Assembly (NCBI GenBank): GCA_023145215.1
Contig: JAGLED010000041.1
Location: forward strand, 1 to 64,000
Source of the DNA: Rhodospirillales bacterium
Lineage (GTDB): Bacteria; Pseudomonadota; Alphaproteobacteria; Rhodospirillales; Casp-alpha2
DNA: 64,000 nucleotides
Direction: 5' to 3'
Made by a program: the position numbers and the translations under genes. Below the pieces are notes generated by a model, which made no database searches, was not told the origin of the DNA, and saw only the letters and a list, made by a program, of their open reading frames with translations. Positions 34,061-43,511 of this stretch are shown here, piece by piece; within the stretch, counting starts at the first letter, position 1; every line of letters starts with the position of its first letter.

Positions 34061-35045
34061 GCGCTGCTTCGCCGTTCTTTTTTTTCCGCTTCTGCTGGCC
34101 TTGAGCGGCTGCGCACCGCTGATCGTCGACCCAGGCCCGCCCACGGGCGAGGCTTCCCTTTATCCGTCGCACTTCTGGACCCGGGACGGGATCTCCCTCG
34201 CCTACCGGTCGTGGCAGCCCGACGAAGGGCCTAAGGCGGTGATCGTCGCCCTGCACGGGTTCAACGACTATTCGAAGTTCTTCGACAAACCGGCAATTTA
34301 TTTGCGGGAGCGAGGCATCGCCAGCTATGCGCTCGACCAGCGGGGCTTCGGGGCCAACGGGTGTCGCGGCCGTTGGTTCCCGGGCGACCGCTACAAGCTG
34401 GACGCCCGCGATTTCACAAAGGCGGTCGCCGAAAAATATCCGGACGTGCCGCTCTATCTGCTGGGCGAAAGCATGGGCGGCGCCGTCGCCATGACCGTGA
34501 TGGCGGGCGATAACACCCCCTGGATCACGGGAACGATCCTGGCCGCCCCCGCCGTCTGGTCCCGCGAGACCATGCCGCTTTACCAGCGCGTCACGTTATG
34601 GCTGTCGGCGCACACCATCCCCGCGGTGCCGTTATCGGGGCGCGGGCTGAAGATCAAACCGAGCGACAATATCGAGATGCTGATCCAGCTCGGCCGCGAT
34701 CCCCTGGTGATCAAGGGCACGCGCGTCGACGCCATCAACGGCCTGGTCGACCTGATGGACGACGCCATGAACGCCGCCGGAAAGCTGGACGGGCGAATGC
34801 TGATACTTTATGGCGGCCTCGACGAGATCATCAAATCGGGTCCGACCAAAACCATGCTGGACCGCCTGCCGGCAACGGGAACGGCGCGGCGCACCCTCGC
34901 GGTCTATCCGGGCGGCTATCATATGCTGCTCCGCGATCTCGACGCCGAGACGGTATGGAACGACATCGGGCACTGGCTGGAAAGTCCGGACAGCGCCCTG
35001 CCGTCCCGGGCCGACCGGAACGCAGCCAAGCAGCTGAAACCGTAA
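34047..35045 (+). CDS. Alpha/beta-hydrolase lipoprotein (monoacylglycerol-lipase-like)
   Basis: The 332-residue protein starts with a lipoprotein signal (LLLALSGC, modified Cys22). An alpha/beta-hydrolase of the Hydrolase_4 type follows: HGFNDYSKFFDKPA oxyanion region, YALDQRGFG, nucleophile elbow GESMGGAVA, acid in LYGGLDEI and the final His in YPGGYHMLLRD. It should be anchored in the envelope and cleave an ester lipid. I took the ATG at 34047; one at 34026 in frame would lengthen the signal peptide by seven residues. It overlaps the ABC ATPase gene by 14 bases. Confidence 0.87.
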   Translation: MTPPKRCFAVLFFPLLLALSGCAPLIVDPGPPTGEASLYPSHFWTRDGISLAYRSWQPDEGPKAVIVALHGFNDYSKFFDKPAIYLRERGIASYALDQRGFGANGCRGRWFPGDRYKLDARDFTKAVAEKYPDVPLYLLGESMGGAVAMTVMAGDNTPWITGTILAAPAVWSRETMPLYQRVTLWLSAHTIPAVPLSGRGLKIKPSDNIEMLIQLGRDPLVIKGTRVDAINGLVDLMDDAMNAAGKLDGRMLILYGGLDEIIKSGPTKTMLDRLPATGTARRTLAVYPGGYHMLLRDLDAETVWNDIGHWLESPDSALPSRADRNAAKQLKP

Positions 35046-35162
35046 CGAGAATATTTTTATCCCACCGCAAATAGCATCTTGCGCGGTGGCGAATTTTACC
35101 CAATTGATATTGCGTTCCGGCTGGAACCATCCAGTGCCGGGTCCTTTCGGAGAAATTTGAAG

Positions 35163-35468
35163 ATGTTCTCGCGTCAGCTGAGTCTCACCTTGGCAGGGGC
35201 GTTTCTGCTCGTCTCGACGGCGGCACACGCCGTCGATGTCCGCAATGAAGATGACAAACCACAGGATGTCCTGCTCAGCGTCTGGAAAGACGCCTCCAGC
35301 ACGGACACCGTCGATACCCTGATCACGCTGCAGCCCGGCGAAAGCAAATCCGGCGTCTGCGATCTGTGCATTATTTCCCTCGGCAAGGGCGACGAAGCGG
35401 AATCCGTTTCCGCCGAGAGCCAGGACGTGGTCACCATCGAAAAACCGGGACGTCTGCGTCTGAACTGA
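35163..35468 (+). CDS. Small exported protein of unknown function
   Basis: The 101-residue protein has a clean signal peptide (MFSRQLSLTLAGAFLLVSTAAHA, AHA cleavage). The mature domain of about 78 residues is mostly beta, with one C-x-x-C (VCDLCII) and the pattern LQPGESKSG. GGAGA precedes the ATG and a strong terminator follows. Likely periplasmic. I recognise no family. Confidence 0.75.
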   Translation: MFSRQLSLTLAGAFLLVSTAAHAVDVRNEDDKPQDVLLSVWKDASSTDTVDTLITLQPGESKSGVCDLCIISLGKGDEAESVSAESQDVVTIEKPGRLRLN

Positions 35469-35501
35469 TCCGTCTGCGATTGGGAAACCTCGCAGCAAAA
35501 G

Positions 35502-35532
35502 GGGCGGCAACCTGTGTGCCGCCCTCTTTTTT
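35502..35532. terminator. Bidirectional rho-independent terminator
   Basis: The stem gggcggca / tgccgccc (8 bp, 7-base loop) is followed by TCTTTTTT on the plus strand and CTTTTG on the minus strand. It lies between the convergent small exported protein and the solute-binding protein genes and can serve both. Confidence 0.85.
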
Positions 35533-35565
35533 CTGCAGGTACCGTTTTTGCAGGTAACGGCCGGC

Positions 35566-36294
35566 TCAGCTGCTGCCGGCGACCGCCAGTTTGCCGGTGA
35601 CGCCGTGCTTGTCGATCAACTCGGCGACGAAACCGGACTTGATGGCGTCAGCGACGAATTCGTTGACGAAGGCGGCGAGCTTCTTGTTTTCGTGCTTGGT
35701 ACCGATGGCTTGCTGGACGGCGGTGTAACGGCCCGGGATCAAACGCGAGCCCGGCAGTTCTTCGGCGTTCTCCCGAAGCGCGGGGACGAGCCCGGCCAGC
35801 GCGTCCAGCTTCTCTTCCTTGAACAGCTCGAACGCCCCCGGCAGGCCGACACCCCGGTGCAGGGTCGCGTGCTTGAGCGTCCGCGTCAGGTAAAGGTCGT
35901 AAGCGGCGCGTTCGGAAACCGCGATCCTGACCCCCGGCTGGTCAACATCCTCGATAGTCTGAAGTGGCGAGCCTTCGGGCACCAGATACGTCGCCTCGAT
36001 CTCGACATAGGGATCGCTGAAGAAGATCGTCTCGGCGCGCTTCGGTTCGATGGCGATCAGCGCGATGTCCCAGGCGTCCTCTTCCAGTGCGTCGGCAAGG
36101 TCGCCCGGGCGGGGCCGCGTCACATAGCGCACGTCCACACCCAGCTTGTCCGCGATCGCCTTCGACATGTCGGGTGAGATGCCGACCGGATCGCCGTTGT
36201 CGGCTTCGCCGGTGACCAGCAGAATGTTGCCGAGGTTAACGCCGACGCGGAGCACGCCGGGTTCGCTCAGTTCCTTGAGAATGTCTTCGTACAT
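35566..36294 (-). CDS. Solute-binding-protein family 3 domain, no signal peptide
   Basis: The 242-residue protein is a bacterial extracellular solute-binding protein family 3 fold: LRVGVNLGN at the start, GISPDMSKAIADKLGV, DIALIAIEPKRAETIFFSDPYVE, and a Lys-rich C-terminal lobe. The start at 36294 (MYEDILKELSE) is preceded by GGGAGA. No hydrophobic leader exists here or in the upstream frame, so the protein may stay in the cytoplasm. No permease or ATPase is adjacent. It could be an amino-acid sensor, or a protein whose start is misplaced by an upstream mutation. Confidence 0.8.
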   Translation of the reverse strand: MYEDILKELSEPGVLRVGVNLGNILLVTGEADNGDPVGISPDMSKAIADKLGVDVRYVTRPRPGDLADALEEDAWDIALIAIEPKRAETIFFSDPYVEIEATYLVPEGSPLQTIEDVDQPGVRIAVSERAAYDLYLTRTLKHATLHRGVGLPGAFELFKEEKLDALAGLVPALRENAEELPGSRLIPGRYTAVQQAIGTKHENKKLAAFVNEFVADAIKSGFVAELIDKHGVTGKLAVAGSS

Positions 36295-36394
36295 CTGGAT
36301 CGTCTCCCTAAGTTGATTTTGCACGCCGACGTTGCCCGCCGGACGCGGTTGGCAGGTAGCATGCCCTGCAAACAACGGATGGGCAATTCAAGGA

Positions 36395-37390
36395 TCAGGA
36401 AGACAGATCGACGTCGACCCGTTCGCACCCGCGATTGGACGCCTTCGCCACATCGACGTGGGCATCGCGCAGATCGCGCAGCACGAGGCGGTCGATATGC
36501 ACCCGTCTGGAGCGGCTGTTGATATCGCTGGCGACCTGTTCAGCGACCTTTTTCAACAAACCGGCCGAGAACGGCTTACCGTCGCGCGTCGCCGCCTGCA
36601 TGAGCAGAAGCACCCCCTCGACGATGCGCGGCGAGAGTGCGCAGAAAAGCGTGATGTCGTTCCCATCTTCGCCGAGCCGGACAAGCGGGATCAGCGATAC
36701 ACGGCGGGCTTTCCCATCGATCAGCGCCTCGGTGAGAACCGGTTTGAGGGCGATCATCTCGATCTTCTTTGCATCGGGCGGCGGCGGCGCTTCTGCGGCG
36801 GGTGCGGGTGCCGGCTCGGCGGCTTTCATCTGTTCGTGCGCCGCGGGTGCGGGTTTGGGGCTTTCTTCCTCGCGGTCGGGGCCGACGCTCGCCGGCAGCA
36901 CGACCAACAACAAAACGACCGTGATCGCCGCCAGTACCGCGGCGATGCCGCCGCCCAGAAACAAGGGATTATCCAGCACCAGACTGAGCGCACTTTCGTC
37001 TTTGCTGTCGCGGCGGCGTTCCACGCTCTGGCCCGCGTTCTTGGCCTTGATGTGCAGGATGGCCTTCTGGATCCGGTGGTTCTTTTCCTTATCCAGCATC
37101 TCCAGCACGCGGGCACGCACGGCCTCGAACCCATCCGTTTCGACATCGTCGATGATGGCATAGACCTTGGCCTGGAATTCCGCGCGCGGTCCCTCGTCGC
37201 GCTTGCGTTTGAATAGCAGGTGCGCGATCTGCGCCATCACGGCGCGCAATTGCTGTTCCGTCGTGACGGCCTGCACGGCCGGCAGGATGCCCTGATCGGG
37301 GTCCTCGAAAACGACGGTCCAGTTGGTGGTGCCGTCGGGATTGACGACGCTGCCGGCACCGCCGGCGGATTCTGTCTGCTCTTCGCTCAT
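36395..37390 (-). CDS. Single-pass membrane protein of unknown function
   Basis: Of 331 residues, the first ~140 are cytoplasmic and mostly helical. One membrane helix follows at about 143-166 (FLGGGIAAVLAAITVVLLLVVLP), then a Pro/Ala-rich linker and a C-terminal domain of about 115 residues. That domain (VSLIPLVRLGED through VHIDRLVLRDLR) faintly recalls FliL-type stomatin-like periplasmic domains, but I would not assign it. Its role is unknown. The gene is followed 100 bases later by the solute-binding protein gene. Confidence 0.72.
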   Translation of the reverse strand: MSEEQTESAGGAGSVVNPDGTTNWTVVFEDPDQGILPAVQAVTTEQQLRAVMAQIAHLLFKRKRDEGPRAEFQAKVYAIIDDVETDGFEAVRARVLEMLDKEKNHRIQKAILHIKAKNAGQSVERRRDSKDESALSLVLDNPLFLGGGIAAVLAAITVVLLLVVLPASVGPDREEESPKPAPAAHEQMKAAEPAPAPAAEAPPPPDAKKIEMIALKPVLTEALIDGKARRVSLIPLVRLGEDGNDITLFCALSPRIVEGVLLLMQAATRDGKPFSAGLLKKVAEQVASDINSRSRRVHIDRLVLRDLRDAHVDVAKASNRGCERVDVDLSS

Positions 37391-37720
37391 TCACACTCCA
37401 AACATGCGCCTATAGGTGGCGCTTGAAGGGCGAAACTACCACACCGGCAGGATATCACACTGCGGCATTCATCACACTTGGCGATCGCGCGCCGCCGGCC
37501 GTCATCAAGCTAACAGTTACGTTATCCGCCCGCGCAATGTTAAGATGACGCCTCGTACACGGGGGAAAATCAGGATTGCCCGGACATCGGCAGTTGTCCA
37601 ATTGCCGGCAGTGACTTATGAACTGCCGCAGTGGGAAGCGTCGGGATTGCCGGTAATCACGGCACCCGTCAGGTATGAACAAGGTCGCGTTTCAACACCA
37701 GGGACAGATAGAACCGCCAC
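37391..37720. other. 330-bp divergent intergenic region
   Basis: No gene seen. It separates the single-pass membrane protein (leftward) from the glycosyltransferase-C-like protein (rightward) and must hold both promoters. A small inverted repeat (cggca / tgccg) near 37597 is the only structure noticed. Composition is slightly less GC-rich than flanking genes. Confidence 0.45.
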
Positions 37721-39487
37721 ATGACTGCATTTCTCAAACCGCCTCGGATATTCGTCGCATTCCTGTGTTTTCTGGCGGGGTACTTGGTACACAGTTATTA
37801 CACCCGGCAAGCCGGCTTTATCTGGATCGACGACGGCCTCGTCACCGACGCCGCGTGGAAGATCGCCAACGGGATGATCCCGTTCAAGGACTTCTACACG
37901 ATCCAAGGGCTGTCCGCAGCGTTTACGGAAGCGCCGTTCCTTTTGATCTTCGGCAATAACGTCAATGCGACGACCATACATGTGTCAGTCATCAACGGGC
38001 TTGCGTCGGCGGTCGTGTTCTGGATCCTGTCGATCGCCGGGTTGGGCCGGTTCATATCGTTCTGTTTCGCCTTCATGACGGCTTGGATTTTTTACGCGCC
38101 GCAAGGTCAGGCATTCTCCGTTCAGCACGGGGTCTTCTATTATTTTCTCGCCGTCGCGCTCGGCTTATGGGCCGTCGAATGCGCGTCCTCGGCCCGTACC
38201 CGGCGTCTCGCCTGGTTCGCGGCGGGGGTGCTCATGGTCGTGTCGTTTTTCGGTAAACAGAACCTGGGCTTTATGTACCCGGCGTTTCTCGTCATCGCAT
38301 TCTCGCCGCCGTTTCGCCACATCCTGGAAAGAGCGATTTTTGGCGTCGTGGGCGCCGCCAGCGTTATCCTCTCTCTCGCGCTTGCGACAGGGCGCCCGCT
38401 GCACGCATTGGACCGGATGTGGGAATACACCATCGCAATGCCCGCCCATGTCGCGAGTGCACAAGGACGGCTGAAGGGTGGACTCAACGATGCGCTGAAG
38501 GTCTACGAACTTGCGACCACCGCCAGCATCCTGGTGACGTTCGCTGTCTTCTTCGCCGCCCTATACCTCTATTTACGGCGGCCGAAAAACCATTACGACA
38601 CACCGCAGAACGCCGGTTATGGCAGCGGCTTGCGGCTTGCGGCGCTCGGCGGACTGATGCAACTGGGCGGCATATACATTCCATCGACCGCACTCTGGAT
38701 TTCGGCCAACTTGTTGCAACCGGCCTTTCTAGCGGCCGGAATCGCTGTCGCCGGATTGGCCAGAATTCTGTCCGCGAGCCTACGCTCCGTCGACGGCGCG
38801 AAGGAAATGCCACACCTCCGCGCGATTGTCCTCGCACCGGTCGTGATCGTCCTTTTCATCAACGCTTACGATACCTGGTGGATGGGCAGCAACATGGTCG
38901 TCCGGCGCGGATTCTACGGCTTCAATTCGCAGGCGAAAGGCGATGCCATCTCGCTGCCGTCGGACGTCGTCGCGCCGGCCATGGATGGCCTCGAATACCG
39001 CGAACTGCGGCGCTGGACGTCACCCGGCCTGCTGCCGGATCTCACCAAGGCCGATTTCGTCGAAGACCGCAAACGCGATAAGGAGGTCCTGGAGATCATC
39101 GAAACGGTGCCCGGCAATATCCTGCTCATCGGCTTCCCGAAGTACTTTTACGTATTCAGCGGCAAACCCTCGCCGTTGCCGATCGTCTCTCTCCAGCCCA
39201 ACTTCTCTAGCCCGTACCGGGGCACGCCGGATTACGAGGATTTCCTGAAGGCGCTGGAACGTAACTTCAACCGGTTCGATGTTTCGACCGTGGTGATCGA
39301 AGACGATTTTTATATGAAAAAGAAAGATATCATCACCAACAACAGCGCGTTGTTCTGCGAGCAGCAAGAGCGCGCCGGCGTACATCTGGTAAAAATTTGC
39401 AATCGGGACCCGGGTTTCGGCAGAACGCTTGCGCATCTAATTGGGGCGGACGGGGCCGCGGCGAGCAAGCTCCCGCCCCGCAAGTAA
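37721..39487 (+). CDS. Multi-pass membrane protein, glycosyltransferase-C / PMT-like
   Basis: The 588-residue protein has about ten membrane helices, then a C-terminal soluble region of about 190 residues. An early acidic pair in the first outside loop (FIWIDDGLVTDAAWKIANG), before FKDFYTIQGL, resembles the catalytic DD/DE loop of GT-C enzymes that use polyprenyl-phosphate sugars. The pattern fits hypothetical bacterial GT-C proteins, but the family match is loose. The 3' end is followed by tRNA-Arg. Sugar and acceptor unknown. Confidence 0.65.
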   Translation: MTAFLKPPRIFVAFLCFLAGYLVHSYYTRQAGFIWIDDGLVTDAAWKIANGMIPFKDFYTIQGLSAAFTEAPFLLIFGNNVNATTIHVSVINGLASAVVFWILSIAGLGRFISFCFAFMTAWIFYAPQGQAFSVQHGVFYYFLAVALGLWAVECASSARTRRLAWFAAGVLMVVSFFGKQNLGFMYPAFLVIAFSPPFRHILERAIFGVVGAASVILSLALATGRPLHALDRMWEYTIAMPAHVASAQGRLKGGLNDALKVYELATTASILVTFAVFFAALYLYLRRPKNHYDTPQNAGYGSGLRLAALGGLMQLGGIYIPSTALWISANLLQPAFLAAGIAVAGLARILSASLRSVDGAKEMPHLRAIVLAPVVIVLFINAYDTWWMGSNMVVRRGFYGFNSQAKGDAISLPSDVVAPAMDGLEYRELRRWTSPGLLPDLTKADFVEDRKRDKEVLEIIETVPGNILLIGFPKYFYVFSGKPSPLPIVSLQPNFSSPYRGTPDYEDFLKALERNFNRFDVSTVVIEDDFYMKKKDIITNNSALFCEQQERAGVHLVKICNRDPGFGRTLAHLIGADGAAASKLPPRK

Positions 39488-39578
39488 CCGGGCGCCCCCC
39501 TTCCCCGCCCGGGTGCATCCAGAACTTGCGCCCCGAGCGCCCGAACGGTATGTTCCGCGCGTCCTGAACTCAGGCGCG

Positions 39579-39655
<77 letters not shown>

Positions 39656-39710
39656 ATATTTCCGCCAAGATTGATCACAAATGCTAGGCGCATGCTGGCA
39701 GCCAAGCGGT

Positions 39711-40340
39711 TTATCCCCCCGTCAGGGCAGCCTTGATCTCGGGGTCGTTGATAATCTTGTCCAACGTCATTTTATAGATCTCAGTGTGCATATCGAAAAC
39801 GTTGTACTTGTTGCTCGCGGGGATTTCTTTTTCCCAGTCGTAAAACGTCTTCTCGGCTTTGACTTCCCCGTCGGCGTCCGCAACCGCGACCAGGAAATGA
39901 TACTGGTAGTCCGACGTGAAGCCGACATCGTAACGCGATTTGAGCATCAGCATGACGAAGCTCGTTGTTCCAAGTTCCGAGACCTTGGCGATCGCGCGCT
40001 GAAAGTTCTGGCCTTTTTCCAGTTTTACCACGCTCACCTGCGCGCCGGCCTTTTCGAGCGATTCCTTGATCATGCCGGAAAGATAGACGGCGAAAGGCTT
40101 TTCGCCCTCGTCGCCCGGGCGCTGCAATGACATCGGAATACCGAACCCACCCCGCGTGATGCCTTCGAACCATTCTTCCTTGTCGTTGTCGAGAATGAAC
40201 GAGCGGTGATCGGTGACGCCGACGGCGACCTCCGTCACGGGCTTACCCTGAAAGTGGGGAATACGCGCAGAATCCGGCAGATCCTGCGCGCAGCCGGCAA
40301 CCAAAACGATCATGATCAAGACGGCAACACGACGCAACAT
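39711..40340 (-). CDS. Predicted lipoprotein of unknown function
   Basis: The 209-residue protein has a lipoprotein signal (MLRRVAVLIMIVLVAGC, Cys17). The mature domain recalls YajG-type lipoproteins: a D-R-S region near the start, a conserved GGFGIPMS, and a final helical part. Probably outer-membrane anchored and monocistronic. An inverted repeat ggaac-N5-gttcc lies 19 bases upstream of the start (40360-40374). No function is assigned. Confidence 0.8.
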   Translation of the reverse strand: MLRRVAVLIMIVLVAGCAQDLPDSARIPHFQGKPVTEVAVGVTDHRSFILDNDKEEWFEGITRGGFGIPMSLQRPGDEGEKPFAVYLSGMIKESLEKAGAQVSVVKLEKGQNFQRAIAKVSELGTTSFVMLMLKSRYDVGFTSDYQYHFLVAVADADGEVKAEKTFYDWEKEIPASNKYNVFDMHTEIYKMTLDKIINDPEIKAALTGG

Positions 40341-40475
40341 GAGACCTCCAGTCCTTCTTGGAACGCATTGTTCCCGGCAAGGTAAACTGAACCGCCAGCC
40401 GATGCCATCATGACGTGAAAATACCTTTGCCGGAATATTGCGGCTACGCAGCCGTCACGAACGGCCTCCACACCT

Positions 40476-41288
40476 CTAGCCCGGGAAATGCCGCTCCAGG
40501 AACGATCTGAGCTGGGCGCCGCATTCGGCGCCGTGCGACAGTGGCAAGCCGTGGCGTGCGTGCGGAAACACCATCAGCTCCGCGCCCTCGACCGCGTTCA
40601 TCAGATCGCGCATCTCGTCGACCGCGACGAACGGGCTGGAATCGGGGCACATCAGGAACATCGGGATCGCGATCTTACCGACTTCGGACGCGAGATCCGT
40701 CGCCAGCAGCATGTTGGCGAGGCCGAGGGTCACGTGCGGGGCGCACGTCGCGTGTTCGCGCTCGAACCAGTCGAATTTTTCCGGCGTCAGCGCATCCGGA
40801 AAAAACCGGCCCGCCATCATTTCCGCCGCCCAGGCGGCCTGGCCGTCACGCGCGATCACATCGTCCCACTTGCCCTGCACGTTTCGCACCGACGCGCCGC
40901 GATAGGCCGCGTTCGAGGCGGTGACGCTCAGGAGGCGTTCCGGCATCCGCGCCGCGCAGGCGATGGCGACCGTGCCGCCCGTGGATTCCCCCACCATGTG
41001 AAACCGTTCGCACCCGGCCGCATCGGCAACCGCCATGGTGTCGGCGATCAGATCGTCGAGCGCCCACTGATAATCCTTGCCCGGATCGTCGGACTGCCCG
41101 AAGCCGCGCAGATCGAACCGCACGATCCTGTACCGGTCGACCAGATGCGGCAGCCACTCGGCCCACAGCCCACGATCGGTGCTGACCCCGTGGTGAAACA
41201 GAATGGTCTCGGGATCGCGCACCCAGGGCGCGGTGATGTCGATGGCCTCGTAATATATGCGGCCCGACGGACGCGCGAGGAACGCCAT
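40476..41288 (-). CDS. Alpha/beta hydrolase
   Basis: The 270-residue cytoplasmic hydrolase has an oxyanion region around HHGVSTDRGLW, then RFDLRGFGQSD. The nucleophile is Ser in MVGESTGGTVAIA, the acid is probably Asp in MCPDSSPFV, and the final His lies in FPHARHGLPLSHG. It starts with a one-base overlap of the CaiB-type gene stop, so it is the last gene of a catabolic-looking operon. The likely job is hydrolysis of an ester, lactone or thioester intermediate; this is inferred from context. Confidence 0.88.
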   Translation of the reverse strand: MAFLARPSGRIYYEAIDITAPWVRDPETILFHHGVSTDRGLWAEWLPHLVDRYRIVRFDLRGFGQSDDPGKDYQWALDDLIADTMAVADAAGCERFHMVGESTGGTVAIACAARMPERLLSVTASNAAYRGASVRNVQGKWDDVIARDGQAAWAAEMMAGRFFPDALTPEKFDWFEREHATCAPHVTLGLANMLLATDLASEVGKIAIPMFLMCPDSSPFVAVDEMRDLMNAVEGAELMVFPHARHGLPLSHGAECGAQLRSFLERHFPG

Positions 41289-42499
41289 CAGATCACGCCT
41301 TCGTCCTCGAGCACCGCGAGCTCGTCCGCGGTAAGCCCCAGCTCGTCGATATAGATCTCGGCATTGTGTTGGCCAAGGCGCGGCCCGGCGTGGCGGAGTT
41401 CAGCGGGTGTCTCCGACATGAACGGGAACGCGTTGGTCATGCGGATCGTGCCCAAATCCTCATCCTCCATTTCGACGATGTCGTTGCGGGCCTGGTACTG
41501 CGCATCCTCGAAAATCTGGTCGATGGTGTAGGCCGGGCCGATCGCCGCCTCGACCCGTTCGAACTCGTCGAGCACGGTCTGGAGGTCGTGCTGACCGATC
41601 CATCCGGCGACGATGCCGTCGACCTCGTCTATGTGCTCGACCCTGCCCGCCGGTGTCTGAAAGCGCGGATCGTTGGCCACCTCTTCGCCGCCGCAGAGCG
41701 TAAGCACGCGTTTGACGATAGAGGGCGCGTTGGTCGAAATCGCGACCCAGTGCCCGTCCTTGGTCTGATAGGTGTTGCGCGGCGCGTTGGCCTTGGAGCG
41801 GTTGCCCCAGCGCTCCTGAACGATGCCGAGTTGGTCATACTGCAAAGGTTGCGGCCCCATCAGCTGGAACAACGGCTCGTAGATCGACAGATCAATGTAC
41901 TGGCCGACCCCGGCGCCGTTGGCATCGCGGTGATAGAGCGCGAACATCGCCGAGAAGGTCCCGTACGCCGCCGCGATCCCGTCGGCGAGACCGAAGCTCG
42001 GCAACGTCGGCGGCCCGTCCGCCTCGCCGGTAATGGCGGCAAAACCCGAGAACGCCTCGGCGATGGTCCCGAAGCCGGCGCGGTTCTTGTAAGGGCCGGT
42101 CTGTCCGTAACCGGTAACCCGGACCATCACCAGACGCGGGTTGATGGCCTTCAGGTCTTCCCAGCCCAGCCCCCATTTTTCCATCGTGCCGGTGCGGAAG
42201 TTTTCGACCAGCACGTCCGCCGTCCTGACCAGGTCCTTGAAGATCGCCTGGCCCTTCTCGCTCGAGAAGTTGAGCGTGATGCCGCGCTTGTTACGGTTGG
42301 CCATCTTCGACCAGAGCCCGTGACCGTCCTTTTGCGAGCCGGTATTGCGGAGCGGATCGCCGCGCGGATGCTCGACCTTGATCACATCGGCGCCGAAATC
42401 CGCCATCAGCCGGCCGATGGTCGGCCCGGCGATGACGGTGGATGCGTCGAGCACGCGCAGCCCCCGAAGCGGCGGCGTCTTTCCGTCTTCGGCGCTCAT
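41288..42499 (-). CDS. CaiB/BaiF-type CoA-transferase (family III)
   Basis: The 403-residue protein has the family III CoA-transferase pattern: VLDASTVIAGPTIGRLMADFGADVIKVE at the start, VENFRTGTMEKWGL, VTGYGQTGPY, and catalytic D173 in SFGLADGIAAAYG. It moves CoA between organic acids. The start at 42499 overlaps the dioxygenase stop (ATGA), so the genes are coupled. The longer frame upstream lies within the dioxygenase gene and is not used. The acid acceptor is unknown. Confidence 0.92.
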   Translation of the reverse strand: MSAEDGKTPPLRGLRVLDASTVIAGPTIGRLMADFGADVIKVEHPRGDPLRNTGSQKDGHGLWSKMANRNKRGITLNFSSEKGQAIFKDLVRTADVLVENFRTGTMEKWGLGWEDLKAINPRLVMVRVTGYGQTGPYKNRAGFGTIAEAFSGFAAITGEADGPPTLPSFGLADGIAAAYGTFSAMFALYHRDANGAGVGQYIDLSIYEPLFQLMGPQPLQYDQLGIVQERWGNRSKANAPRNTYQTKDGHWVAISTNAPSIVKRVLTLCGGEEVANDPRFQTPAGRVEHIDEVDGIVAGWIGQHDLQTVLDEFERVEAAIGPAYTIDQIFEDAQYQARNDIVEMEDEDLGTIRMTNAFPFMSETPAELRHAGPRLGQHNAEIYIDELGLTADELAVLEDEGVI

Positions 42500-43380
42500 G
42501 CCGCGTCCGGTTCCGGCACGGCGAAGTCTTCCGGGCGAAGAAAGATCGTGGTCCGTCGCGCGAAACGCGGCATGGTCGGATCGAAGGCGTCGCGTTTGTG
42601 CCAGAGCCTTGCGTTGTCCCACATCACGACGTCGCCGTTGCGCCAGGTGTGGGTATAGACGAAGTCGTCCTGCAGCATGTGCTGGCTGACCGCGTCGATC
42701 AGCTCGTTGCTTTCGTCCTCGCTTAACCCTTCGATACACAGCGTCTTGTTGGGGTCGAGGTAGATCGACTTTTGACCCGTCGCCGGATTCTCCAACACGA
42801 TATCGTGGGTCGCGGGCGGCGTCTTCTCGTCGATTTTCTTCAGGGTTTCCGGGCTGCTCTTGAAATCGCGCTGGGTCGACGATTCCTTCTTCATCCCGTA
42901 TTTCGCCGTGGCGCGGCGGCCTTCGAGCGCCTTTTTCAGATTGTCGGGCAAGGTTTCGTAACCGAGCTTGGTGTTGCAATAAGACGTGCGGCCGTCGTTC
43001 TCGGGCATTTCGACGGCGTAAAACACCGATCCGCTGGCCGGGCGCTGACGATAGATCTGGTCGTGATGCCAATAGATTTCGTAGGTGCCGAGACCGCCGA
43101 GCGGCGTGCCGTCCTCGCGCTTGAGGCCGGTGATGTAGATGATCTCGGGGTGTTTGGGCGAGATCATGTCGTCGCGCACAAGAATATCCAAATCCCCAAA
43201 GCGTTTGGAATATTCCACCTGCTGACGCTCGCTCAAGCTTTGGCGGCGGAACAACAGAAGCGGTTCCTGCTGCCAGAGTTTATAGATGGCATCGAAGGTG
43301 TCGCCGTCGAGGTCGGAAAGGTCGACGTCCAGCACCTCGAGACCGAAGGTATCTTTCAACGGTCGGGTACGAAGTTGCAT
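42496..43380 (-). CDS. TauD/TfdA-family 2OG-Fe(II) dioxygenase
   Basis: The 294-residue enzyme shows the facial triad H105-x-D107 (YWHHDQIY) and the distal H261 (NARLWHKRD), with R275/R276 for 2-oxoglutarate binding. Family members hydroxylate taurine, 2,4-D, carnitine precursors and other acids. In this operon it precedes a CoA-transferase, so a carboxylic acid substrate is likely. The identity of the acid cannot be told. Confidence 0.93.
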   Translation of the reverse strand: MQLRTRPLKDTFGLEVLDVDLSDLDGDTFDAIYKLWQQEPLLLFRRQSLSERQQVEYSKRFGDLDILVRDDMISPKHPEIIYITGLKREDGTPLGGLGTYEIYWHHDQIYRQRPASGSVFYAVEMPENDGRTSYCNTKLGYETLPDNLKKALEGRRATAKYGMKKESSTQRDFKSSPETLKKIDEKTPPATHDIVLENPATGQKSIYLDPNKTLCIEGLSEDESNELIDAVSQHMLQDDFVYTHTWRNGDVVMWDNARLWHKRDAFDPTMPRFARRTTIFLRPEDFAVPEPDAA

Positions 43381-43511
43381 TTTGTTGGATTCCCTAAGTG
43401 GTCGTTTTCGTTTTTATTGCGGCCCGCTATTACGGTGCTCGGTGTCGAATATAGAGACAACGTCCGAAGGCGGCAATCCGGCCGCCATGGCCGATCCGCA
43501 AGACGCGGCGT

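Noticed and set aside
40360-40374. ggaac-N5-gttcc inverted repeat as an EcfG-type promoter
   Set aside because: GGAAC is present on both strands but no CGTT lies 16-17 bases away.
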